NCBI RefSeq assembly: GCF_020866905.1
Contig: NZ_JAIVCC010000005.1
Location: 124,001 to 188,000, forward strand
DNA: 64,000 bases
Direction: 5' to 3'
Source: Salinimicrobium sediminilitoris
GTDB lineage: Bacteria; Bacteroidota; Bacteroidia; Flavobacteriales; Flavobacteriaceae
The notes under the pieces: generated by a model
Told to the model about the DNA's origin: nothing
The model's input: only the letters and a program-made list of their open reading frames with translations
The model's database searches: none
Position numbers and translations under genes: made by a program
Shown: piece after piece, positions 10,130 to 18,407 of the stretch
How positions within the stretch are numbered: the stretch's first letter is position 1
How the letters are laid out: each line of letters begins with the position of its first letter

Positions 10130-10607
10130 CAGGATCAAGATCTTTAGGTTTTTTGCCGTATCTCCTGGTGTCCTCTTTGGTTAGCACCTTGAAATCTTCG
10201 GTGTGATCAAGATGATCAAGACTGTCAAAAAGATCTTTTGGAAGACCGGTAAGTTTTCTTTCTTTAAGGTCGATCCACCCGCCCATCATTTCACAACTTG
10301 CAAAATTACGACCCTTGTGGTCATAGAAATCATGAACAAACTCGAAGTACATTCCGTCTTCAGAAAGACCTCTTAGTTTTAAAGTCACTGTCACTGGTTT
10401 GCCCGCAAAAACTTCTTTAAAATAGGAAATATGTTCATAAAAAACCACGGGACCAAGGTTATGCTGCGCCATTTCTTTATGGCCAAAACCATTCTCCATT
10501 AAAAAACTCATCCTGGTGTGGCTCATAAAATTTATATACGCAGTATTGGCCAAATGCCTGTTGGCATCAATATCACTCCACCTTATCTCAAATTTCTTTT
10601 TGTACAT
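10113..10607 (-). CDS. Acyl-CoA thioesterase, hotdog fold (4HBT family)
   Basis: 164 residues from ATG at 10607; an in-frame TTG two codons upstream is less likely. The pattern FEIRWSDIDANRHLANTAYINF is the 4-hydroxybenzoyl-CoA thioesterase signature, with the catalytic aspartate in the WSDIDANRH segment (about residue 13). It should hydrolyse acyl-CoA or acyl-ACP thioesters in the cytoplasm; the physiological acyl chain is unknown. It converges on the EamA permease with a 17-nt overlap of 3' ends, and is divergent from the YheT-type hydrolase. Confidence 0.85.
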   Translation of the reverse strand: MYKKKFEIRWSDIDANRHLANTAYINFMSHTRMSFLMENGFGHKEMAQHNLGPVVFYEHISYFKEVFAGKPVTVTLKLRGLSEDGMYFEFVHDFYDHKGRNFASCEMMGGWIDLKERKLTGLPKDLFDSLDHLDHTEDFKVLTKEDTRRYGKKPKDLDPAMLQA

Positions 10608-10697
10608 ATTCAAATTTTGAGATAAAATTACAAATTTATATTATGCATGCATAATGAATTTTCTTTCATTTACCGTTCTAAACTTTAGGTGAGCACC

Positions 10698-11675
10698 ATG
10701 CCCTTAGTAAAAAGCACATACGATCCACCGGTGATCTTCCGGAATTATCACATCTCCACGGTGTATTCGGCGATGGTCAGACGGGCGCCTGTTCAACAAA
10801 AGCGAGAGCGAATGGACCTTCAGGATGGAGATTTTATGGATCTGGACTGGAGTTTTTCCAGAGAAAAGACCAACAAGGTCCTGGTGGTGATCCACGGATT
10901 GGAAGGAAGTGCCAAGCGGCCTTATGTTACCGGGCTCGCCAAATACTTCACGCAGCACGGCTGGGATGTGGCCGCAGTGAACTTGCGTGGCTGCAGCGGA
11001 GAGATGAACCGCCGCTTTAGATCTTACCACGCCGGCGCTACAGATGATTTGCAGGAGGTGGTAGACTTTATTCTGAAAAAGAACAAATACACAGAGATCG
11101 CTTTTAACGGCTTCAGCCTTGGTGCTAATCTCATGCTGAAGTACCTGGGTGAAAACAGGGAAATTCCGAAGGAAATAAAGGCAGCCGTTATGGTTTCGGC
11201 TCCCTGTGATCTTCACGGAAGCCTTAAACAACTACAGAAGCGGGAAAATTTCCTGTACGCAAAACGTTTCAGGATGAAGCTGCGCGAACACCTGCTTTTG
11301 CGAGCAAAAAACTTTCCCGATCAATTAACAAAGGAAGAGATCGAAGCCTGTGACAGCCTATTTGACATTGACAACCTTTACACCAGCAGGGCACATGATT
11401 TTGAAGATGCGCTGGATTACTACAATAGGAACAGTTCCCGCCAGTTTCTGGAAAATATAAAGATCCCGACTCTAATAATCAATGCAAAAAATGACGGCTT
11501 TCTTTCTCCCGGCTGTTATCCAGCTGATATTGCCGAAAAAAGCAAACATTTATTCCTGGAAACACCAGAATATGGCGGGCATGTGGGATTTATACAGAAT
11601 AGGCACTCCACCTACAATGAAGAAAGAGCACTCGAATTCATTGAGGCTCAACTACAAACCTTTCAAAAAAGCTAA
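10698..11675 (+). CDS. YheT-family alpha/beta hydrolase
   Basis: 325 residues from the ATG at 10698; a GTG three codons upstream is possible, but MPLVKSTYDPPVIFRNYHIST is the usual family start. Motifs: oxyanion region VVIHGLEGSAKRPY, NLRGCSGEMNR and the nucleophile elbow FNGFSLGANLMLKY; the acid is likely in LIINAKNDGFLSP and the histidine in GGHVGF. Relatives are membrane-associated hydrolases of uncertain substrate in the YheT/ABHD group. It appears to be a single gene followed by the DUF1206 gene 69 nt later. Confidence 0.88.
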   Translation: MPLVKSTYDPPVIFRNYHISTVYSAMVRRAPVQQKRERMDLQDGDFMDLDWSFSREKTNKVLVVIHGLEGSAKRPYVTGLAKYFTQHGWDVAAVNLRGCSGEMNRRFRSYHAGATDDLQEVVDFILKKNKYTEIAFNGFSLGANLMLKYLGENREIPKEIKAAVMVSAPCDLHGSLKQLQKRENFLYAKRFRMKLREHLLLRAKNFPDQLTKEEIEACDSLFDIDNLYTSRAHDFEDALDYYNRNSSRQFLENIKIPTLIINAKNDGFLSPGCYPADIAEKSKHLFLETPEYGGHVGFIQNRHSTYNEERALEFIEAQLQTFQKS

Positions 11676-11744
11676 ATACAGGTTAAAATTTTTCGCTATT
11701 GCTACCGGAGTACCCGAAAAATTTAAATTAGTAGAAAAAGAAGT

Positions 11745-12578
11745 ATGTACCTGAAACCCGACAAAGGTTACGTTGCCAAGGTGCGGTCCGCTGGCTTTTT
11801 TACTAAGGGGTTGGTCTATGTGCTCATCGGCACGCTTACCTTTCTTGCAGCCTTTAATCAAGGTGGAGACATTAGCAGCACAGATGGCGCGGTGAAGTAC
11901 CTACTTACCCTTCCTCTTGGCAAATTTTTGGGTGCTGTGGTAGCCCTTGGTCTGGTGGCCTACTCCTTATGGAGATTTTACCAGGCACTGTTCCTACCCG
12001 GTACCTATATTGATGATAAAAGCATGAAAAGTGGCTTTAAAAGATTCAGATTTTTCTATTCGGGGGTCTTTTATGGATTTATTGCATATTCTTTTTTGAA
12101 GCCCCTCTTAAGGAGCTTTTCAAATACAACCAAAGGAAATTCTGGGGAAAACTTAGAACAAAAAGCGGCACTCTGGGAATTGCTATCCACAGACTGGGGG
12201 AAGCTGGTCATATGGATCGTCGCTGCGGTTGTGGCAGGACAGGCGCTGTGGCAGTTCAAAATTGCCAGAGATGGAAAGTTTATGAAGAAGATGGACAAAT
12301 ATCCAGATTTGAAACATGAATATACCTTCATTCGGCGTTCCGGGAAATTTGGATATATCGCCCGCGGAGTAGTCTTCGGGATCATCTCATTTTTCCTGGT
12401 GAAAGTCATTCTGCAACACAATGCAAGTATTTATAAAGGGACAGAGGGAGCCCTTCAATATCTGCTTTCGTTCTCTTATGGTTCTCTTCTTTTGGGAGCA
12501 ACCGCTTTAGGGTTAATTGGGTATGGAATATTTCATATTATGGTGGCCCGGCACGCAAATCTCACCACCCTTCAGTAA
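11745..12578 (+). CDS. DUF1206 integral membrane protein
   Basis: 277 residues with about six hydrophobic segments arranged as three two-helix repeats, the DUF1206 layout. Two repeat starts are easily seen: AKVRSAGFFTKGLVYVLIG near residue 11 and IRRSGKFGYIARGVVFGIIS near 195. It is an inner-membrane protein of unknown function. It follows the YheT-type gene in the same direction and may share its transcript. Confidence 0.85.
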   Translation: MYLKPDKGYVAKVRSAGFFTKGLVYVLIGTLTFLAAFNQGGDISSTDGAVKYLLTLPLGKFLGAVVALGLVAYSLWRFYQALFLPGTYIDDKSMKSGFKRFRFFYSGVFYGFIAYSFLKPLLRSFSNTTKGNSGENLEQKAALWELLSTDWGKLVIWIVAAVVAGQALWQFKIARDGKFMKKMDKYPDLKHEYTFIRRSGKFGYIARGVVFGIISFFLVKVILQHNASIYKGTEGALQYLLSFSYGSLLLGATALGLIGYGIFHIMVARHANLTTLQ

Positions 12579-12630
12579 AAAAATGATAACCCAGTGCTTT
12601 CTCCTTAACTGTACAAAGGAGTCATAGCGC

Positions 12631-12660
12631 TTTGTCCTGCTGCATAATTCCTTATCTTTG
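12631..12660 (+). promoter_or_regulatory. Promoter of the yicC-gmk-nadD operon
   Basis: TTTG at 12631-12634 and TATCTTTG at 12653-12660 are separated by 18 nt, which fits the Bacteroidetes -33/-7 promoter (TTTG, 17-23 nt, TAnnTTTG). The yicC ATG is at 12681. Confidence 0.6.
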
Positions 12661-12680
12661 TGCAACATTAAAAATTCAGC

Positions 12681-13538
12681 ATGATTCAGTCAATGACCGG
12701 TTTTGGAAAGAGCGTACTCCAGCTACCTTCTAAAAAAATAACCGTAGAAATAAAATCCCTTAACAGCAAAAACCTTGATCTTAATGCACGACTTCCTTCC
12801 CAGTACAGGGAGAAGGAACTGCAGCTGCGAAACAAGATCTCCCGGGATCTTACCCGAGGCAAAGTCGATTTTTCGGTTTATGTAGAAGTGACGGGAGAAG
12901 AGACCACCTCGGCCGTGAATTCGGCAGCGGTCAAGAAATACATGGCACAGCTACGGGAGATTCATCCTGCAAGTGATGTTGATCTACTGCAGATGGCGGT
13001 GCGCATGCCCGATGCCTTTAAGACTGAAAGAGAAGAAATTGATGCAGATGAATTCAAGGCTATTGAAGAAGCTGTTGATGAAGCTTTGAGAGAGATCAAC
13101 GATTTTCGATCTGCTGAAGGAAAAGCCCTTGAAGATGAGCTGGAGCAAAGAGCCGGAAATATCCAGGAATTGCTAAAGCAGGTGATCGCAATGGATCCTG
13201 AAAGAATTGCAGGAGTAAGGGAGCGTCTTCAAAAAGGAGTAGCAGAACTTAAAGAAAATGTTGATCAAAACCGCTTTGAGCAGGAATTGATCTTCTACAT
13301 TGAAAAATTCGATATCACTGAAGAGAAAGTACGACTGGAAAACCATATGGATTACTTCCTGAAGACCCTGAAATCTTCAGATTCCAACGGGAAAAAACTC
13401 GCTTTTATTTCCCAGGAAATGGGCCGAGAGATCAACACCATTGGCAGCAAGTCAAATTACGCTCCCATGCAGCAACTTGTGGTGCAAATGAAGGATGAGC
13501 TGGAAAAGATCAAGGAACAACTTTTAAACGTACTCTAA
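12681..13538 (+). CDS. YicC/YloC-family endoribonuclease
   Basis: 285 residues. It starts MIQSMTGFGKS, diagnostic for the YicC N-terminal domain, and ends with the DUF1732 region (GKKLAFISQEMGREINTIGSKSN). Characterised members are endoribonucleases or adaptors that act in RNA turnover in the cytoplasm. It is the first gene of an operon: its stop overlaps the gmk ATG (TAATG), an arrangement seen in many bacteria where yicC and gmk are neighbours. A well-spaced promoter lies at 12631-12660. Confidence 0.93.
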   Translation: MIQSMTGFGKSVLQLPSKKITVEIKSLNSKNLDLNARLPSQYREKELQLRNKISRDLTRGKVDFSVYVEVTGEETTSAVNSAAVKKYMAQLREIHPASDVDLLQMAVRMPDAFKTEREEIDADEFKAIEEAVDEALREINDFRSAEGKALEDELEQRAGNIQELLKQVIAMDPERIAGVRERLQKGVAELKENVDQNRFEQELIFYIEKFDITEEKVRLENHMDYFLKTLKSSDSNGKKLAFISQEMGREINTIGSKSNYAPMQQLVVQMKDELEKIKEQLLNVL

Positions 13539-14128
13539 TGGCAGACGGGAAACTTATTGTTTTTTCGGCACCATCGGGATCTGGGAAAACCACCATTGTA
13601 AAATATCTGCTTGCCCAGGAAGAGCTGGGGCTTGAATTCTCAATTTCGGCCACTTCAAGAGAACCCAGAGGTACAGAAATACATGGAAAAGATTACTACT
13701 TTTTAAGTCTTAGAGAGTTTAAGGATAAGATCAAGAATGATGAATTTCTCGAATGGGAAGAAGTCTACCGTGACAACTTCTACGGAACTTTAAAAAGCGA
13801 AGTAGAAAGAATCTGGTCACATGGTAAAAATGTCATTTTTGACATCGATGTTGTTGGCGGGCTTGACATTAAAAATATTTTTCCAAAAAAAACCCTGGCA
13901 GTATTCGTAAAACCGCCTAGCATTGAAGAATTAAAGATCCGTTTAAAGAAACGGGAAACCGAATCTATGGACAAGATCAATATGAGGGTTGCAAAAGCTT
14001 CTATTGAACTGGCTACGGCTCCACAATTCGATCATATTATAGTAAATAATGATCTCAATACCGCTCTTGAAGAAGCCTACACTTTGGTTTCAGACTTTGT
14101 TGGAGCTACTAAAGTTTCAAAAAGGTGA
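13538..14128 (+). CDS. gmk: Guanylate kinase
   Basis: 196 residues, normal length. The P-loop is APSGSGKTT (residues 11-19), followed by the GMP-binding SATSREPRGTEIHGKDYYF and the FLEWEEVYRDNFYGT segment. It phosphorylates GMP to GDP with ATP. It is coupled to yicC upstream (TAATG) and to nadD downstream (GTGA). The palindrome AAAAATGTCATTTTT lies inside the coding sequence at 13826-13840. Confidence 0.97.
   Translation: MADGKLIVFSAPSGSGKTTIVKYLLAQEELGLEFSISATSREPRGTEIHGKDYYFLSLREFKDKIKNDEFLEWEEVYRDNFYGTLKSEVERIWSHGKNVIFDIDVVGGLDIKNIFPKKTLAVFVKPPSIEELKIRLKKRETESMDKINMRVAKASIELATAPQFDHIIVNNDLNTALEEAYTLVSDFVGATKVSKR
13826..13840. repeat. AAAAATGNCATTTTT palindrome, copy inside gmk
   Basis: AAAAATG / CATTTTT with a central T, the same core as the copies at 3365-3379 and 18734-18748. 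Only the 15-nt core is symmetric here. It encodes part of the KNVIFD segment. Confidence 0.5.
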
Positions 14129-14709
14129 AAAAAAGAGTCGGACTTTTTTTTGGCACTTTTAACCCGGTACATGTTGGGCATCTTATCCTGGCAAACCATC
14201 TACTACAGTACACAGATCTCACCGAGGTATGGATGGTAGTGACGCCTCACAATCCTTTTAAGAAGAAAAGCAGTCTTTTAAATAACCACCACAGGTTTGA
14301 AATGGTGTGGCAGCTTTGTGACGAATACCCCGGGATTAAACCCAGTGATATTGAATTTAACCTTCCGCAGCCTAACTACACAGTTTATACCCTTGCGCAC
14401 CTGGAAGAGAAATATCCCGATTATGAATTCGTGCTTATTATGGGAGAGGACAATCTCAAGAGTTTCCCCAAGTGGAAAAATTATGAGGTAATCCTGGAGA
14501 GACACGATATTGTAGTGTATCCTCGATATTCTAAAGGAAAAAATCATCCCGATCTACTGGACCACCCAAGGATCACCCTTACCGATGCTCCAAGGGTAGA
14601 AATATCTTCAACATTTATAAGAAAAGCGATAAAAGAGGGAAAAGATGTGCGGCCATTGCTACCCCCAAAGGTCTGGAAATATATAGATGATATGAATTTT
14701 TACAGATAA
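14125..14709 (+). CDS. nadD: Nicotinate-nucleotide adenylyltransferase
   Basis: 194 residues, full length. The nucleotidyltransferase motif GTFNPVHVGH is at about residues 10-19 and the C-terminal ISSTFIRKAIKEG motif near 155-167. It joins ATP and nicotinate mononucleotide to form deamido-NAD in NAD synthesis. The start is a GTG that overlaps the gmk stop (GTGA), implying coupled translation; no ATG precedes the active-site motif. A strong hairpin terminator follows at 14715. Confidence 0.96.
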   Translation: MKKRVGLFFGTFNPVHVGHLILANHLLQYTDLTEVWMVVTPHNPFKKKSSLLNNHHRFEMVWQLCDEYPGIKPSDIEFNLPQPNYTVYTLAHLEEKYPDYEFVLIMGEDNLKSFPKWKNYEVILERHDIVVYPRYSKGKNHPDLLDHPRITLTDAPRVEISSTFIRKAIKEGKDVRPLLPPKVWKYIDDMNFYR

Positions 14710-14714
14710 AAAAA

Positions 14715-14750
14715 TTGCCCCCGGAGATTGAGATTCCGGAGGCAACTTTT
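14715..14750 (+). terminator. Terminator of the yicC-gmk-nadD operon
   Basis: Stem TTGCCCCCGGA (14715-14725) pairs with TCCGGAGGCAA (14735-14745) with one mismatch and a 9-nt loop, followed by CTTTT. Confidence 0.75.
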
Positions 14751-14962
14751 CACTAACTAACCAACCAAAAAAGATTAAACTCTTATAAAAAATAATCTTT
14801 CTTACCTTATAACGTCATCTGCCCGGCAAATAGTACCTGATGGCGAGGTTCAAAATGTTAAAGTTTTAAAGGAATCAGGCATCTTTTTAGAATTTTCTTT
14901 GCTGCGGCAGTTCTTTACAACCCCTTTATTTTCCTTACTTTTGGAGGCATAATTGACTTTTT

Positions 14963-15958
14963 ATGGAGAAATCGCCAAAATTCGCCGTTATTGGTGGAGG
15001 GAGCTGGGCCACAGCCAATGTTAAAATGCTTTGTGAAAACCTGGATGAAGTGACCTGGTATATGCGTAGTGTGTATGCCATAGAACACATCAAAAAACAG
15101 GAACATAATCCCAATTACCTAAGCTCGGTAGAATTTGACACCTCTCAACTTCATCTTACAAGCGATATTAACGAGGCGGTAAAACGTGCTGATATATTAA
15201 TTTTTGCTATTCCTTCGGCTTTTTTGAAGCGGGAGCTCGACAAACTCACCGAATCCCTGGATGGGAAAATTGTTTTTTCGGCCATTAAAGGTATTGTTCC
15301 TGAAACCAGCCTAATTGTAGGCGAGCATTTCCATAAGACTTACAATATTCCTTATGAGAACATAGGAGTAATCACAGGACCTTGTCATGCAGAGGAAGTA
15401 GCCCTGGAGCGGCTTTCTTATCTTACTATTGCCTGTTCTGATGAAGAAAAGGCCAAACTGGTTGCGAAATACCTAAGCAGCGATTATATCATGTGCAAGA
15501 CAAGTGATGATATTGTAGGTACCGAGTATGCTGCAATGCTTAAAAATATTTATGCCATTGCTGCAGGGATTGCCCACGGCCTTGGATATGGCGACAACTT
15601 CCAAAGTGTGTTGATGAGCAATGCAATAAGGGAGATGAAGAAGTTCATTAAAAAGGTACACAAGATGAAACGGAACATTAATGATTCGGCTTACCTGGGT
15701 GATCTTTTAGTGACAGGATACTCAATCTTTAGCCGAAACAGGATGTTCGGGAACATGATTGGTAAAGGCTACACCGTAAAAAGTGCGCAAATGGAAATGA
15801 GCATGGTGGCCGAAGGTTATTACGCCACCGAAAGTGCATTCAAAATCGTGCAGGAAACCGGCGCCAAAACACCTATTATCAATGCCGTTTACGGGATCTT
15901 ATATCAAAGTAAAGAACCAAAGAAGGTCTTCAAGAAGCTGGCGGAGAAACTGGATTAA
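14963..15958 (+). CDS. gpsA: Glycerol-3-phosphate dehydrogenase [NAD(P)+]
   Basis: 331 residues, full length. The Rossmann motif AVIGGGSWATAN starts at about residue 8, and the substrate-side segment GTEYAAMLKNIYAIAAGIAHGLGYGDN contains the conserved catalytic lysine; FSAIKGIVPET and ITGPCHAEEVA are also present. It reduces dihydroxyacetone phosphate to sn-glycerol-3-phosphate for phospholipid synthesis in the cytoplasm. It is separated from nadD by a terminator and a 250-nt spacer, so it is likely a separate transcription unit. Confidence 0.96.
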   Translation: MEKSPKFAVIGGGSWATANVKMLCENLDEVTWYMRSVYAIEHIKKQEHNPNYLSSVEFDTSQLHLTSDINEAVKRADILIFAIPSAFLKRELDKLTESLDGKIVFSAIKGIVPETSLIVGEHFHKTYNIPYENIGVITGPCHAEEVALERLSYLTIACSDEEKAKLVAKYLSSDYIMCKTSDDIVGTEYAAMLKNIYAIAAGIAHGLGYGDNFQSVLMSNAIREMKKFIKKVHKMKRNINDSAYLGDLLVTGYSIFSRNRMFGNMIGKGYTVKSAQMEMSMVAEGYYATESAFKIVQETGAKTPIINAVYGILYQSKEPKKVFKKLAEKLD

Positions 15959-16036
15959 TTGGTTCAGGGTTTAAGGTTGGGAGACTTTAAGGTTTCCTCC
16001 CAATCCCGAATTTGCCAATCCCTAATCACCAATCAA

Positions 16037-16432
16037 CTATTTCAACAACACACCCTTCTTCAGCATCACAGGCAAATCCTGAAGTGCTTTCTCATTAATG
16101 CTGTTCTTTTTGAATACAAACTTCTTATGGAACATCTTTCCTTCAGAAAAGAAGGAGACTGAGAATTCATTATTTAGCTGGAGAACATCATCCTGTAGAA
16201 ATTCCACCTTCGCAAAAGATTGAGGCGGTAAGTTAGAAAGACTGTGACGCATTGTAGAAGTTTCCTTTTTTCCGTCGTAACCTTTGGACACGATCAAAAC
16301 TCCTTCAATAGCTTGAGAACGGTTGTTTATTAAATAAGCATTCCAGTCAAAAGTGCCATATTCTTCATGCTTTTCCCGCACGGCAGCAATGAAAACGTCC
16401 TTTACTTCGGGAATCTCGATATCCTTTTTCAC
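16037..16432 (-). CDS. Hypothetical conserved protein downstream of pheS (131 aa)
   Basis: 131 residues, no recognised domain. It looks like a single soluble beta-rich domain with no signal peptide or membrane span. The start is GTG at 16432, placed immediately after the TAA of the 55-aa membrane protein (TAAGTG), so it is third in a tightly packed pheS operon. Its function is unknown; proximity to pheS is not evidence of a tRNA role. Confidence 0.65.
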   Translation of the reverse strand: MKKDIEIPEVKDVFIAAVREKHEEYGTFDWNAYLINNRSQAIEGVLIVSKGYDGKKETSTMRHSLSNLPPQSFAKVEFLQDDVLQLNNEFSVSFFSEGKMFHKKFVFKKNSINEKALQDLPVMLKKGVLLK

Positions 16433-16600
16433 TTAATCTTTGATCTTGCTTTTAGCCCATTTATAAAGTCCCCAAAGGATTAATGCAGCAACTCCCAATA
16501 GGATAGCCCCAATGGTGAATTCGATGATCTCGATGGCTACTAAAAGTATAATAATCCCAAGTGCAATAATACCGATAACTATAAGGCCTGCTGTTTTCAT
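16433..16600 (-). CDS. Small two-TM protein (55 aa) coupled to pheS
   Basis: A short ORF read directly: it begins [20 protein letters not shown], continues through a second hydrophobic span (about 29-46) and ends in a basic tail (KWAKSKIKD). The ATG overlaps the pheS TGA (ATGA), and its stop abuts the GTG of the next gene, so all three are probably translated together. No family is recognised. The tight packing and good membrane pattern support a real gene. Confidence 0.6.
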   Translation of the reverse strand: MKTAGLIVIGIIALGIIILLVAIEIIEFTIGAILLGVAALILWGLYKWAKSKIKD

Positions 16601-17616
16601 ATAGATGATTTAAACTGTTCCAAAAACCTCATATCATTCTCATAGAACATCCTTATATCCCCTATTTGGTAAAGCAACATCGCAATTCTTTCTATCCCCA
16701 TTCCAAAAGCAAAACCTGAATATTCTGAAGGATCTATGCTACAGTTGCGCAGTACATTTGGATCTACCATTCCGCAGCCCATGATCTCCAGCCAGCCGGT
16801 ACCCTTTGTGATGCGGTAATCGGTTTCGGTTTCAAGGCCCCAGTAAATATCAACTTCTGCACTGGGCTCTGTAAACGGAAAATAAGAAGGTCTAAGCCTA
16901 ATCTTGGATTTTCCGAACAACTGCTTAGTAAAATACAACAAAGTTTGCTTCAAATCTGCAAACGAAACGTTTTTGTCCACATAGAGTCCTTCCACCTGGT
17001 GGAAAATACAGTGCGAACGTGAAGAAATAGCTTCATTCCTAAAAACTCTTCCGGGAGAAATAGTCCTTATAGGCGGCTTGTTATCCTCCATATACCGTAC
17101 CTGCACAGAAGAGGTGTGGGTGCGAAGCAAAACATCGGGATTGGTCTGGATAAAGAAAGTATCCTGCATGTCCCTTGCCGGGTGATACTCCGGAAGGTTC
17201 AAAGCAGTAAAGTTATGCCAGTCATCTTCCATTTCGGGTCCTTCAGAAACATTGAAGCCAATATTGGAAAAGATCTCGATGATCTGGTTTTTTACAATAG
17301 AAATGGGATGACGTGCACCTATTTCCACCGGCTCTCCGGGACGTGTAAGGTCTCCATAGATCCCTTTTTCCTCCTCACGGCTCTCCAGCTCATCCTTAAG
17401 CTGCTGTACTTTGTTTGTTGCAGCATTTTTAAGCTCATTTACCGCCTGCCCAAAAGCTTTTTTCTCTTCATTGGGTACCGCTTTAAATTCAGCAAAATAT
17501 TGGTTTAAAATGCCCTTTTTGCCAAGATATTTTATGCGGAAATTTTCTGCTTCTTCCTTCGTCTTTGCCGTGAAGGCTTCGATTTCAGCGATGTGCTCCT
17601 TAATGGTTTCTGTCAT
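16597..17616 (-). CDS. pheS: Phenylalanyl-tRNA synthetase alpha subunit
   Basis: 339 residues. N-terminal coiled-coil (about 1-90), then the class II catalytic core with motif 2 ([20 protein letters not shown]) and motif 3 ([13 protein letters not shown]). It attaches phenylalanine to tRNA-Phe as the alpha subunit of an alpha2-beta2 enzyme; pheT is not in this window, as is common in Bacteroidetes where the two are unlinked. Its stop overlaps the start of a 55-aa membrane protein. Confidence 0.97.
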   Translation of the reverse strand: MTETIKEHIAEIEAFTAKTKEEAENFRIKYLGKKGILNQYFAEFKAVPNEEKKAFGQAVNELKNAATNKVQQLKDELESREEEKGIYGDLTRPGEPVEIGARHPISIVKNQIIEIFSNIGFNVSEGPEMEDDWHNFTALNLPEYHPARDMQDTFFIQTNPDVLLRTHTSSVQVRYMEDNKPPIRTISPGRVFRNEAISSRSHCIFHQVEGLYVDKNVSFADLKQTLLYFTKQLFGKSKIRLRPSYFPFTEPSAEVDIYWGLETETDYRITKGTGWLEIMGCGMVDPNVLRNCSIDPSEYSGFAFGMGIERIAMLLYQIGDIRMFYENDMRFLEQFKSSI

Positions 17617-17730
17617 GGTCCCTTTTCTTTAGGAAGGGCAAATTTAGGAAAAGTAATTGGGATGTGATTTCCAGGAATAAGAAACTTGAATCTATTGTTG
17701 CCCGCAGAAAATATTTGTCTATCCTGAATT

Positions 17731-17907
17731 CTATCTTCCCTGTCTATTCCTGTGATCAAGAAATAATACAATAAAAGCCAGAATAGAAAATATCATCAAG
17801 AAGACTTCTGTGGGAATACCCAGTAATTTTGAGTCGGAAATATAGGCGTAAGCAACTCCAAGAAAGCCTATGGCAACAAAAATTTTAAAAATCCTGATTA
17901 TCCTCAT
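17731..17907 (-). CDS. Very small two-TM protein (58 aa), unknown
   Basis: A short ORF read directly: MRIIRIFKIFVAIGFLGVAY at the start, a second hydrophobic span at about 34-50 and a basic tail (DHRNRQGR). It lies upstream of pheS in the same direction, 114 nt away, and downstream of the 118-aa gene. No family is recognised. A basic-hydrophobic-hydrophobic-basic pattern is typical of small membrane proteins, but support is limited to composition. Confidence 0.45.
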   Translation of the reverse strand: MRIIRIFKIFVAIGFLGVAYAYISDSKLLGIPTEVFLMIFSILAFIVLFLDHRNRQGR

Positions 17908-17958
17908 CACTTTCTATTTAACACCAAAGCGGTCTACCTGCTTCCTGCCGCTAACAAT

Positions 17959-17995
17959 AAGTCTTGGTTCCTGGTTCTTGTAGCGCAGCGGTCTT
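17959..17995 (+). repeat. Dispersed 37-nt repeat, copy B
   Basis: 33 of 37 positions match the reverse complement of 6555-6591. It lies immediately after the stop of the minus-strand 118-aa gene (stop at 18004). Confidence 0.65.
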
Positions 17996-18003
17996 ATATC
18001 TTT

Positions 18004-18360
18004 TTATGTGATGTACTCCTTTTCCAAAAAATACTGTACTATAGCCTCTTTCATAAGAACAGCCTGCTCGCCTGCCCTTAAAGTGGGTAAATGTTCCAAT
18101 ACCTTGTAGTGTGGCCAGCCTTCGTCATCATAGAACTCGAATTCATAGTAGCCGTAAGGCTCTAAAAGTCGGCAGATCGCTATGTGCATAAGATCGAGCT
18201 TGTGATCTTTTTTGTATTTTCTGTGTAACTGCCCCAATTCCTGAAGGCCAATTATATAAATTATAGCATCGAGCTCGAGTTTCTCCCCGTCTGCAAATTG
18301 CCGTGAAAGTTTTTCCTCCACCTCGGCCCAACGTTGTTTTAATTGTTCATCTCTAGACAT
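18004..18360 (-). CDS. Hypothetical conserved protein (118 aa)
   Basis: 118 residues, mostly helical and charged, with no signal peptide or membrane span. Notable segments are LQELGQLHRKYKKDHKLDLMHIAICRLL and GYYEFEFYDDEGWPHYKVLEHLP. I recognise it only as a conserved Bacteroidetes protein without assigned function. It is divergent from the CvpA-family gene; both share a 47-nt region in which each strand carries a TATCTTTG box. Confidence 0.7.
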   Translation of the reverse strand: MSRDEQLKQRWAEVEEKLSRQFADGEKLELDAIIYIIGLQELGQLHRKYKKDHKLDLMHIAICRLLEPYGYYEFEFYDDEGWPHYKVLEHLPTLRAGEQAVLMKEAIVQYFLEKEYIT

Positions 18361-18364
18361 GGCG

Positions 18365-18402
18365 CAAAGATAATTACTAAGAACTGGAAATTACTATCTT
18401 TG
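18365..18402. promoter_or_regulatory. Divergent pair of -7 boxes (TATCTTTG)
   Basis: TATCTTTG occurs on the minus strand at 18365-18372, five bases from the ATG of the 118-aa gene, and on the plus strand at 18395-18402, five bases from the ATG of the CvpA-family gene. Both match TAnnTTTG. Neither has a clear TTTG -33 box. If used, both transcripts would be nearly leaderless. Confidence 0.45.
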
Positions 18403-18407
18403 AGAAC

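Noticed and set aside
15975-16006. TTGGGAG/CTCCCAA inverted repeat after gpsA
   Set aside because: The arms are only 7 bp with a 13-nt or longer loop and no T-run follows, so it is not a convincing terminator.
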